A stretch of DNA of 64,000 nt, taken from the NCBI RefSeq assembly GCF_023238205.1, contig NZ_CP096659.1, positions 744,001 to 808,000 on the forward strand, written 5' to 3'. The position numbers and the translations under genes are program-made. Shown here in pieces: positions 14,566-22,233 of the stretch; position 1 is the stretch's first letter, and each line of letters starts with the position of its first letter. Under the pieces are notes generated by a model. That model saw only the letters and a program-made list of their open reading frames with translations. It had not been told where the DNA came from and ran no database searches. This stretch comes from Halorussus limi (GTDB lineage Archaea > Halobacteriota > Halobacteria > Halobacteriales > Haladaptataceae).

Positions 14566-15083
14566 GATCCCTTCTTGGAAGCCTCTGTGTCCTTACCCTC
14601 GTCGTCGGAGCGCCAGTCACATCCACGACCAAACCCGTTGCACAACCACCGCCTGACCCGGACCACGGTGTGAACAATTCAACTCACTATACGCTCTGGT
14701 CGAGGGACAGCGACGAGCGTGCGTCGGGCCAATCGAGTCGGTGGTCAAATCACTCAACAGAGCCGATGCGGGAAGTAGCGAAGCGAACGGACGTTCCATA
14801 CGAGTCGCCACCGCAAGCAGTCGAACGGTGGAACAGCGGCGATATCGACGACTTCCCGCAGACAACTGCCAACCAATCGATTCATCCGCCGAACGCGACG
14901 CTCACGAATGGAAGCTTCGTGAAGGATGCCTACGCCTCGGTGTTTGCCATCCAACCCTCGACGCGCGTTCGACGGTCACCTACAGAGCAACCGCTCTACG
15001 TCGCTCCGAACGGCACAGTCCTCGGGACGATTGATTACCGAGTCGAATCTCCGGACGACGTGAGTTCGGACGGTCAGACGTGA
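14553..15083 (+). CDS. Secreted ectodomain, N-terminal portion (split gene, part 1)
   Basis: About 176 residues from a TTG at 14553 that overlaps the end of the pilin-like gene. The start gives a signal-peptide-like N-terminus (QLLRSLLGSLCVLTLVVGAP). The rest is Thr/Ser/Asn-rich with several N-x-S/T sequons (NNST, NHST, NQSI, NATL, NGSF), as expected for an exposed glycoprotein. It has no membrane anchor, and its last strand (LGTIDYRVESPDDVSSDGQT) stops abruptly at a TGA. The next frame begins with an overlapping GTG and continues in the same style, so the two parts may be a single protein split by a one-base shift. No enzymatic motif is visible. Confidence 0.6.
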   Translation: MQLLRSLLGSLCVLTLVVGAPVTSTTKPVAQPPPDPDHGVNNSTHYTLWSRDSDERASGQSSRWSNHSTEPMREVAKRTDVPYESPPQAVERWNSGDIDDFPQTTANQSIHPPNATLTNGSFVKDAYASVFAIQPSTRVRRSPTEQPLYVAPNGTVLGTIDYRVESPDDVSSDGQT

Positions 15084-16267
15084 CTTGGACGCTAAGCGAC
15101 CATCGGATTTCGGAGGTACGCCTGAAAGTCGACGGGACCACCGAGAACACGACCACGGGCACACATACGCCCACTATCGAGTACTCCTCGATTGCAACGT
15201 ATCCCGGTGAATCCCATACGGTGACGTTGGTCGCTGAAATCAGCGCTGCGGTACGGAAACGGACCAAGACTTGCACTACCCGAGCCGCCGATGGTGAGTG
15301 CCAGTCGTGGAATGTTACCTCCGAACGCTCAGTCGAGACCGTTACCGTACGTGACTCGATCGACGTGGTTGAGTATGACCTCTCGGTCTCCGGATTCAAG
15401 ACGCGGTATCCCGATGGCGACCTCGGATTGGTCGTCTACAAGAACCATCCGTGGCGTGGCTATTCAATGTCGAACGGAGACGTGCGTGGCGTCTGGCGGT
15501 TCTACTCGGCAAGAGACCCCGCGTGGGATACGCTCGTGACGAGTACTGAGAACGGGGAGACAGTAGCGCCGTCGTCACTACAACCGCTCCAAGTACATGC
15601 CTATCCAAGCGAGACAGGGCCAACGGCGGTGCCGAGGCGGAGTGTACTGCTTCTGGACACCTACGGGACGAAAGAACGGCCGCCGTCGTTGCCGACTTCT
15701 GTCCGGCTTCAAGTGGTCGAACAGCCGTACATGACCAGTTACGGTATTGCGACTCGGGCACAGACACCGTCTCGAACGCTTTCAAACGTCACGGCGACTG
15801 GCCTCGTTCGCGGCGTCGATGCCGACGTAACTGACTCGTCGTTCGCTGATATTCCAGTCAACGAGAGTAACCTGACGATCAGCGTCGTCAACCGGACGGA
15901 AGAGCGGGTCACAGTCTCGGTAACGCTCTCGGATCGAACAACGGGCGACCCAATCAACACAACTGGCCGTACTGGCTACGTCGTCCTTGACGGAGAGCGC
16001 GTGAACACGTCCGAAAACGGAACCATCGTCAAAATCCTTACTCGGCCGAGTAGTGGTATCTCGGCACGCTACGAGCCAGGCCATTGGTGGCGACACGCCA
16101 CCGGCTACGTCGGCGATAGCGATAGTCGATACGTTCGGAGCGGCGGCCTCGATATCGCCTCGATATTGTATCGCATCGCCGTCTTCGCTTCTGTCTACCT
16201 CTTCGGCGTCTTCATCGTCAGTCGATTCACCGGCTGGAGACTCTGGCCACCGTGGAGGGGACTATGA
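15080..16267 (+). CDS. Ectodomain with C-terminal membrane anchor (split gene, part 2)
   Basis: 395 residues from GTG 15080, whose GTGA overlaps the previous stop. The protein is beta-rich with many sequons (NTTT, NVTS, NVTA, NESN, NRTE, NTTG, NTSE, NGTI), and near the C-terminus it has one hydrophobic helix (ASILYRIAVFASVYLFGVFI) followed by a short basic tail. That is a type I membrane topology with the long N-terminal part outside. There is no signal peptide in this frame, so export would require continuity with the preceding ORF. It probably forms an envelope-exposed part of the secretion or mating apparatus. Its stop overlaps the next ATG by 4 bases (ATGA). Confidence 0.65.
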   Translation: MTWTLSDHRISEVRLKVDGTTENTTTGTHTPTIEYSSIATYPGESHTVTLVAEISAAVRKRTKTCTTRAADGECQSWNVTSERSVETVTVRDSIDVVEYDLSVSGFKTRYPDGDLGLVVYKNHPWRGYSMSNGDVRGVWRFYSARDPAWDTLVTSTENGETVAPSSLQPLQVHAYPSETGPTAVPRRSVLLLDTYGTKERPPSLPTSVRLQVVEQPYMTSYGIATRAQTPSRTLSNVTATGLVRGVDADVTDSSFADIPVNESNLTISVVNRTEERVTVSVTLSDRTTGDPINTTGRTGYVVLDGERVNTSENGTIVKILTRPSSGISARYEPGHWWRHATGYVGDSDSRYVRSGGLDIASILYRIAVFASVYLFGVFIVSRFTGWRLWPPWRGL

Positions 16268-17655
16268 GTAGAAAACAAGCAACGCTACGACGCTTCGCGG
16301 CGCAACTACGGAATCGAATCTCTGCCAGAACACTAAGCGTAGCACCGTTAGCCGTCTTTGTGGGCCTAATCGTCGCCGTTCAACCTGCGCTTGCCCAGGA
16401 CGGCGGTGGTGGCTCGCTCGGTGACGTTATCGTCTGGGCGATCAAGGAAGCGCTCCGAGTCCTATTTAGTCCAATCAAGGGCGTCATCCAACAGCATGCG
16501 GACGCCCTCGTGACAACAGTCGTCGAGACACCGCATCCCGAAACGGTGTTCAGTCGGCCCACGAATGGTTCATGGCCGAAAATCTATGACTACTACTGGA
16601 ATGCTATTATCCCCGTCTCGCTGTTCCTGTACGCGCTTGCGCTCGGACTCGTGATCTTCCTCGAATCGACGAGCTACCTCTTCAGTAACTACCACCGGAC
16701 GAAACTCAAGAAGCGAGCCTTCTCGGGACTACTTGGACTGCTAGCTTGGTGGTGGGTCGATGCACTCGCTCGCCAACTACTGAGCGAGCTGACTGTCTTC
16801 TTAGTCCCCGATCTCTCGCAGGTGTCGCTGTTCCAGACGCTGTCGTTTAGTTCGATGGGAGCTCTCGGCGTCGTCCTTACCCTTAGTGCGGACTTCGGAC
16901 TGTTCGTCCTGTTGGCGCTCATCTATTTCCTGCGGCAGGTCGCCCTCTATCTGTTTACGCTCATGATGCCGCTGTTGATCGTGTTCTGGATTCCTGGTAT
17001 CGGGCCGTTCACCATGGTCTCTCGATTGATGAAACGGCTAGCAGGATTCTACGTCCCATTCTTGTTCATGACACTCCCGGTCGCGCTCCTGTTCCGTCTT
17101 GGAGAGCTTCTCGGGTCGAGCTTCAGCCTTTCGATGGGCGGAGTCGGTGCATGGCTCACAGCCCTCGTCATCCCCATCGTCGCCGTCCTGTCGCCGTTCG
17201 TCCTCTTCTGGCAGGCCGGAGCAATATTCTTCATGGCCGACCGCATCGGCCGCCACGCATCTGCGCGGCGGACGACAGGACGAATGAAGACCGCCCGCGA
17301 GCAGAGCCAGACGGTCGCCCAGGGTGGCCGAAACTTCGCTCGCGGCGTACGTGATGACTCGCCTGTGAGACAAGACGGACAGACGATGTCCGGGTCGGGT
17401 AACTCGCGGGCACACGCCGCAGGTTCAAGGCTCAATTCCGCGGGGACGCAACTCCGGGATAGCCTCCAAACGGACAGCGGTGAATCCGGCAGTACGTCGA
17501 ACGCTGGTGGCACGCAACGATCTGGCTCCAGTAGCCGCGACGTAACCCTCGAAAACCTTCGTTCTGACGACCGCCGTTCGAGTAGCTCGCAGAGCCAATC
17601 TGACGACCGTTCTGAGAATAACTCTGATTCAACCACTAGTTCCTCCAACCAATGA
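16264..17655 (+). CDS. Polytopic membrane protein, VirB6/TrbL-like
   Basis: 463 residues from ATG 16264. A signal-like segment ending in ALAQDG (about 45) is followed by about six or seven hydrophobic helices up to residue 330 and then a long Ser/Gln/Arg-rich hydrophilic C-terminal tail of about 130 residues. This layout, a multi-spanning core with a long polar tail, is that of VirB6/TrbL channel proteins of conjugative type IV secretion systems. It lies between the anchored ectodomain and the VirB3/PrgI-like gene and overlaps both by 4 bases. Sequence-level similarity to bacterial VirB6 cannot be judged by eye. Confidence 0.6.
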   Translation: MSRKQATLRRFAAQLRNRISARTLSVAPLAVFVGLIVAVQPALAQDGGGGSLGDVIVWAIKEALRVLFSPIKGVIQQHADALVTTVVETPHPETVFSRPTNGSWPKIYDYYWNAIIPVSLFLYALALGLVIFLESTSYLFSNYHRTKLKKRAFSGLLGLLAWWWVDALARQLLSELTVFLVPDLSQVSLFQTLSFSSMGALGVVLTLSADFGLFVLLALIYFLRQVALYLFTLMMPLLIVFWIPGIGPFTMVSRLMKRLAGFYVPFLFMTLPVALLFRLGELLGSSFSLSMGGVGAWLTALVIPIVAVLSPFVLFWQAGAIFFMADRIGRHASARRTTGRMKTAREQSQTVAQGGRNFARGVRDDSPVRQDGQTMSGSGNSRAHAAGSRLNSAGTQLRDSLQTDSGESGSTSNAGGTQRSGSSSRDVTLENLRSDDRRSSSSQSQSDDRSENNSDSTTSSSNQ

Positions 17656-18665
17656 AACAACGTGACCCAACGAAACGGATTCCGAAATCACTCGGTACAG
17701 ACACGAAACTATTCGGGAGTTACACACTGACGGATCTCTCAGTCGCACTCCTGCCCGGTGTCGTTGTCGTCCTCGTGATGCAGGTCGTTCTCCCGGCCGG
17801 TCTTACCGTCGGCGGGTATCGCGTCCAAGGACTAACGTTGCCCGTCGCTGGACTCGCAATCGCGTTCGGTGGATTGTTCGTCTATCTCACGCCGGCCTAC
17901 GCGTCGAGTCTCGACTGGCTAGCGACGTTCTTCGACTTCCATACGAGTTCGACTGAACACGCTCACGAAGAAGCAAAGGAGTATACGCAAGTCGAACAGG
18001 TCCATCCCGAGCGTGGTGCTATCGAACGGACCGACGGCGTCTTCGTCGGAATGGTACAGGTACGTCCGCCGACGATGGCCCTTGCAACTGACGCAGAGTG
18101 GGAGGCGAAGGCAACCGCCTTCCGTGACTTTCTGAATACGACCATCGATTTCCCGCTCCAGATTTACTCGACGACCCAGACGTTCCCTGCAGACGAGTAT
18201 CTGGACCGATACAGAAGTCGACTCGATGACGAAGACGTGCAATCGAACCCACAGCTCGAAGCGCTCATCGAACACTATGTCGAGTGGTACGAGGCGGAAC
18301 TCGACGAGCGCCAGATGACCATCCGTGATCACTACGTTATCATTCCTGTTGCACCACGGGAGGTGCAGTTCGAACGCGAGAGTCTGACACAGAAACTCGC
18401 CGAGCTACCGTATCTGGGCCTGTTCGTGCAGGCATGGTTCGCCCCGCGCCGTGCCGAACAGCAAGAAGCGATGGTCGATACGCTCAACGAACGCCTGCGG
18501 CAGGTCCAGACTGGACTTCGAGAAATCGACGGCTGTAACGCAGACCGAGTTGCTGTGACCGAAGCGACCCAACTCATCGGAGAGTTCTGGGCGGACGAGA
18601 ACCTCGACTACGGTGATATGGAGTCTGTTCTGCGAACGAGTCCGCTTGTTCGGAGCAATACATGA
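17652..18665 (+). CDS. Membrane protein in VirB3/PrgI position with cytoplasmic domain
   Basis: 337 residues. The N-terminus reads DPTKRIPKSLGTDTKLFGSY, followed by two hydrophobic helices (about 30-52 and 60-83) and a cytoplasmic domain rich in acidic residues (RGAIERTDGVFVGMVQVRPP, HYVEWYEAELDERQMTIRDH). A short two-helix protein directly upstream of VirB4 is the usual VirB3/PrgI arrangement. Here it is fused to a domain resembling the non-ATPase N-terminal region of VirB4 proteins, so VirB4 may be split over two genes. It overlaps both neighbours by 4 bases. Confidence 0.6.
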   Translation: MKQRDPTKRIPKSLGTDTKLFGSYTLTDLSVALLPGVVVVLVMQVVLPAGLTVGGYRVQGLTLPVAGLAIAFGGLFVYLTPAYASSLDWLATFFDFHTSSTEHAHEEAKEYTQVEQVHPERGAIERTDGVFVGMVQVRPPTMALATDAEWEAKATAFRDFLNTTIDFPLQIYSTTQTFPADEYLDRYRSRLDDEDVQSNPQLEALIEHYVEWYEAELDERQMTIRDHYVIIPVAPREVQFERESLTQKLAELPYLGLFVQAWFAPRRAEQQEAMVDTLNERLRQVQTGLREIDGCNADRVAVTEATQLIGEFWADENLDYGDMESVLRTSPLVRSNT

Positions 18666-20605
18666 TTCGAGAGAAACTACCCTTCTGGAGTAGTAGTGAA
18701 GAGACGGGCAGCGAACACGACGATAGTTCGGATAATCCGACTGTCGCGCATGAAAATGACACAGGTGACCTTGACACTATTCCGGACATTCACCAGACTA
18801 TCGTCACGCCGTCGAGTATCGACGAGCGACCGAACGCAGTTCAGACCGGGACGGATTGGACTCAGACGCTTTGGGTTGGGGAGTATCCCGATGCGCCCAC
18901 GGACGGCCTCTTCGAGTCGCTGTATTCGACGGCCGAAACACGCCAGACGGATATCTCACTCCATCTCGACCCACGCGATACGCGAGCGACTCTCGACTCA
19001 CTCGAAAACCAAATCGAGGACCTCGAAGCCGACTACGAATACCTCTCCGAGAAACGCCGTGCCGGAGCGCGTGGCGTCAAGAAAGACCTCGAAGACTACC
19101 AGGAGATGTACGACGTCCTTCGGAACACACCAACGAAGGCGTTCGATGTCTCGATGTATCTGGCCTCGCGTGGACCGTCTCAGAACGACCTTGGGACAGA
19201 TGCCGTCACCAGCACGGCACGGCGTTCACCTGCGAACCTGACACCGGTTACTCCTCGGTGGTCGCAACTGGACACGCTCATCTCTGGGAGTCCTGTCGGC
19301 GTCGACAAACTAAATGAGACGATGAATACGAAGACGCCGATGTTGAGCGGTGCAGTCGGCGCGATGTTCCCGTTCGTCTCTGGAGCCTTCGCCGAGCCCG
19401 GCATTGAGTATGGAACATACGCGCTCAACGAGAGTCCGCTAATCTTCGACCGTTTCAATCGAGAGACGGGCTACTGCATGATGGTCATCGGGAAACTTGG
19501 CGCAGGCAAGTCCTTCTCGACGAAACTCCACCTCACCCGGCGGGCAATGTACGACGAAGACTCGGTCATCGTCATGCTTGACCCCTTGGCTGGCTTCGCT
19601 GGCGTGAACGATACCCTCGGCGGTGAGCGCGTAACTGTCGGCGGGACGCGAGGGTTCAACCCCCTCGAGCTGAAGGCAACTCCAGACTCGGTGTTCGCAG
19701 AAGTACCGGACTTGGACCCGTGGGGAGAGCAGATCTCGTGGGTGCTCACGTTCTTCGAGACGTTCTTCGCTCACGTCGCCAACAACCCGCTCGGCGACCG
19801 CAAGCAGACGCTTCGCCGGACAGTTCAGGAGACCTACGAGCGACAAGGCATCACTCGTGACCCTGCGACGCATCACAAGGAATCGCCGACGGTACGAGAC
19901 GTTATCTCGACGCTTGAAGACCTCCTGCAGGATCCTGAGGCATTCGGGTATACCACTACAGGGGAACAGGATAGCGTCCGCGCTGATGCACAATCGCTTC
20001 TAAAAGATCTCCGGCCATCGTTCCGGCCTGAGGGAGACCTTGCTAACCTCGCACGTCAGGCCGAGTTCGACCTTGACTCGAAGGTCATCTATCTGGATCT
20101 CCACCAAGAGGAGGGGACACGTGGACGCACAGAGACGAGCCTGATGATGCAGGTTCTATTCAACGCGGTCTACGAGCGGGCCAAACAGACCGACAAGCGA
20201 GTCGTGTTCGTCATCGACGAAGCGCACTATTTGATGAACGACGCAACATCGCTAGAGTTCCTAGAGACGGCGGTGAGGCACAGTCGCCACTACGACCTCT
20301 CGATTCAGTTCATCACTCAGACTGGTGGAGAGTTTGCGTTGACGCCGGAGGCTCGGACGATTGCGAATCTTTGTTCGGTGACGCTCGTCCATCGCGTGAA
20401 AGAAGAAGCCGAGAAACTCGCTGAGTGGTTCGACTTGAGCGAGCGCGAGGTGAACTGGGTACGAACCGCAAAGGCCGGGAACGAAGACGATGGATTCTCT
20501 GAAGCATTGCTCGGTATCGACGAAGAAGGCTGGTTTCCGCTTCGTGTCCGGGCGAGCGACTTCGAAGCAGACGTTATCGATCGTGGCGGTGATCGTATGC
20601 GATAG
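18662..20605 (+). CDS. VirB4-family conjugation ATPase
   Basis: 647 residues. Walker A is GKLGAGKS at 277-284 and Walker B is VVFVIDEAHY with D519-E520, followed by SRHYDLSIQFITQTGGEF, the sensor region typical of VirB4/TraC/TrwK ATPases. The N-terminal 60 residues are acidic and probably flexible, and a coiled-coil segment lies at about 115-150 (LENQIEDLEADYEYLSEKRR). It would power assembly of the secretion channel at the inner face of the membrane. It is the last gene of the operon. A VirD4 coupling protein and relaxase do not follow, so the system is either partial or depends on genes elsewhere. Confidence 0.88.
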   Translation: MIREKLPFWSSSEETGSEHDDSSDNPTVAHENDTGDLDTIPDIHQTIVTPSSIDERPNAVQTGTDWTQTLWVGEYPDAPTDGLFESLYSTAETRQTDISLHLDPRDTRATLDSLENQIEDLEADYEYLSEKRRAGARGVKKDLEDYQEMYDVLRNTPTKAFDVSMYLASRGPSQNDLGTDAVTSTARRSPANLTPVTPRWSQLDTLISGSPVGVDKLNETMNTKTPMLSGAVGAMFPFVSGAFAEPGIEYGTYALNESPLIFDRFNRETGYCMMVIGKLGAGKSFSTKLHLTRRAMYDEDSVIVMLDPLAGFAGVNDTLGGERVTVGGTRGFNPLELKATPDSVFAEVPDLDPWGEQISWVLTFFETFFAHVANNPLGDRKQTLRRTVQETYERQGITRDPATHHKESPTVRDVISTLEDLLQDPEAFGYTTTGEQDSVRADAQSLLKDLRPSFRPEGDLANLARQAEFDLDSKVIYLDLHQEEGTRGRTETSLMMQVLFNAVYERAKQTDKRVVFVIDEAHYLMNDATSLEFLETAVRHSRHYDLSIQFITQTGGEFALTPEARTIANLCSVTLVHRVKEEAEKLAEWFDLSEREVNWVRTAKAGNEDDGFSEALLGIDEEGWFPLRVRASDFEADVIDRGGDRMR

Positions 20606-20671
20606 CTTCTAGAGACGAGATATATCGAGTAAAAGGATGGAAAATCGGTGGAACCGTACTAAGATAACAGG

Positions 20672-20677
20672 TTTTAA
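20672..20677 (+). promoter_or_regulatory. TATA element for a leaderless start
   Basis: TTTTAA lies 27 bases upstream of ATG 20704, the spacing expected for a haloarchaeal leaderless transcript. It marks the glycan locus as a new transcription unit separate from the secretion operon. Confidence 0.6.
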
Positions 20678-20703
20678 GCTATAGCACTCTCCCAAATCGG
20701 GTG

Positions 20704-22107
20704 ATGGTCTCCGGGTACCGGTATCGAGTGTTAAGCGTCGTCGGCACGGCGTTCATTGCGGTTCTCGCCGTCCTGATTGCGAACGCCTCCTCTTTACAGA
20801 TGCTGTTTACGACTGCGGTCCCGGTGTTCCGGCGATTACCAGCGACCGTGTTGGCTGGCAATAAGCTCGTTTTGGTCGTCGTGACGACGACGCTCGTCGT
20901 TGTTGGTTCGCTGGTGCCGCTGTTCAAACCCTGGCCGCGGCGGATTCTCGATACGATTCTCCACACCCAGCGGCGCACGGTCACCGCCTGCCTCGCGCTC
21001 GCCACTATCGGGTACTTCGACTATACGTATCGACTCCCTCGCTCTACGCTCGTACTGGCGACGGCCGTACTCCTCGTTGGCCTTCCGATGTGGTTCGTGG
21101 CAATTCGTCGTCGACCATCGAACCAACACCGGGCAGTCATCGTGGGTGACGATCCCGAGGAGATCGCCGACGTGCTGGACGAAATCGACGTGCCGGTGGT
21201 TGGTTACGTCTCACCGCCGAGTCCGTACTACACCGACAGTGAAGAGGTTTCGAGTAAGCCTGCGGTCGCCGACGGTAGCGGTGAAGCACTGTTGGCGGAC
21301 TTGGACTGCCTCAGCGGCCTCTCACGACTCGACGAGGTACTCGTCGATTACAACGTCGATACGGTGGTGCTGGCGTTTGCCCAGCCCGACCGCGCGGAGT
21401 TCTTCGGCGCGCTCGACACCTGTTACGACCACGGCGTCGACGCGAAGGTACATCGAGAACACACCGACGACGTGTTGACGACGACGGCCAACCCGGACGA
21501 CATTCTCGTAGACATCGAACTCGAACCGTGGGACTGGCAGGACTACGTGTTCAAGCGTGTGTTCGACATCGCCTTCGCGTTCGCCGGACTATTGGCATTT
21601 GCCCCCTTTATATTCGTCATCGCAGTGGCGATCAAGCTCGACAGCTCAGGACCAGTCCTGTACAGCCAAGAGCGGACCGCGGAGTTCGGCGACACGTTCA
21701 CAGTCTTCAAGTTCCGGACGATGGTTCCTGAAAACGAGTCGGCGACGCCCATCGATGACGAGGCGAACGACCGTATTACTCGCGTCGGGCGGTTCCTCCG
21801 CAGGACACATCTTGACGAGGTCCCCCAACTGTGGTCGATTCTCATAGGACAGATGAGCGTCGTCGGACCGCGAGCGGTCTGGACCGACGAGGAGCAACTG
21901 CTGGAGGAGACGACGGATATGTGGCGCAAGCGGTGGTTCGTCAAGCCCGGACTTACCGGCCTCGCCCAGATCAACGACGCTAAAAGTACGGACCCGACCG
22001 CGAAACTCCGGTACGACCTCAAATACATACGTCGCCAGTCGTTCTGGCTCGACGTGAAAATCGTGGTCCGTCAGATCTGGAAAGTGCTCTCTACCGCTAC
22101 GGAGTGA
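20704..22107 (+). CDS. Polyprenyl-phosphate sugar-1-phosphate transferase (WbaP/WcaJ type)
   Basis: 467 residues from ATG 20704; a GTG lies one codon upstream. Four or five N-terminal membrane helices are followed by a central CoA-binding-like domain (HRAVIVGDDPEEIADVLDEI) and a C-terminal bacterial sugar transferase domain. The latter shows VFDIAFAFAGLLAFAPF, VFKFRTMVPENE, LRRTHLDEVPQLW, GQMSVVGPRA and PGLTGLAQIN, the family signature. The enzyme moves a sugar phosphate from a nucleotide sugar to a lipid carrier (dolichyl phosphate in archaea), the committed first step of lipid-linked glycan assembly. It is the first gene of the locus, with a leaderless promoter. Confidence 0.92.
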   Translation: MVSGYRYRVLSVVGTAFIAVLAVLIANASSLQMLFTTAVPVFRRLPATVLAGNKLVLVVVTTTLVVVGSLVPLFKPWPRRILDTILHTQRRTVTACLALATIGYFDYTYRLPRSTLVLATAVLLVGLPMWFVAIRRRPSNQHRAVIVGDDPEEIADVLDEIDVPVVGYVSPPSPYYTDSEEVSSKPAVADGSGEALLADLDCLSGLSRLDEVLVDYNVDTVVLAFAQPDRAEFFGALDTCYDHGVDAKVHREHTDDVLTTTANPDDILVDIELEPWDWQDYVFKRVFDIAFAFAGLLAFAPFIFVIAVAIKLDSSGPVLYSQERTAEFGDTFTVFKFRTMVPENESATPIDDEANDRITRVGRFLRRTHLDEVPQLWSILIGQMSVVGPRAVWTDEEQLLEETTDMWRKRWFVKPGLTGLAQINDAKSTDPTAKLRYDLKYIRRQSFWLDVKIVVRQIWKVLSTATE

Positions 22108-22233
22108 CGTGAGACGAGCGAGTACATTATAGGACGAATCTACGCTGACACGGTGTAAGCCGGGTTTCTTCGCCGGGAGTTCTCCCACCGTCGTGTCGTA
22201 GGGTTTATTGGGTCATCACGTTATTTCGCCACC
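22108..22233 (+). other. Structured spacer before aglB-like gene
   Basis: 126 bases. A palindrome-rich patch lies at about 22150-22205: ACACGGTG near 22151 can pair imperfectly with CACCGTCGTGT near 22188, and GCCGGG repeats occur on both sides of TTTCTTC. It could be the terminator of the preceding gene. AT-rich TTATTTCG about 15 bases before the ATG is too close for a TATA box, so the promoter is unclear. Confidence 0.35.

Noticed and set aside
15060-15090. Programmed -1 ribosomal frameshift signal at the split ectodomain
   Set aside because: No slippery heptamer is present at the overlap, so an indel or simple translational coupling is more likely.
22108-22233. Structured spacer considered as a riboswitch or tRNA
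   Set aside because: No cloverleaf, T-loop or known riboswitch core could be drawn; imperfect palindromes fit a terminator better.
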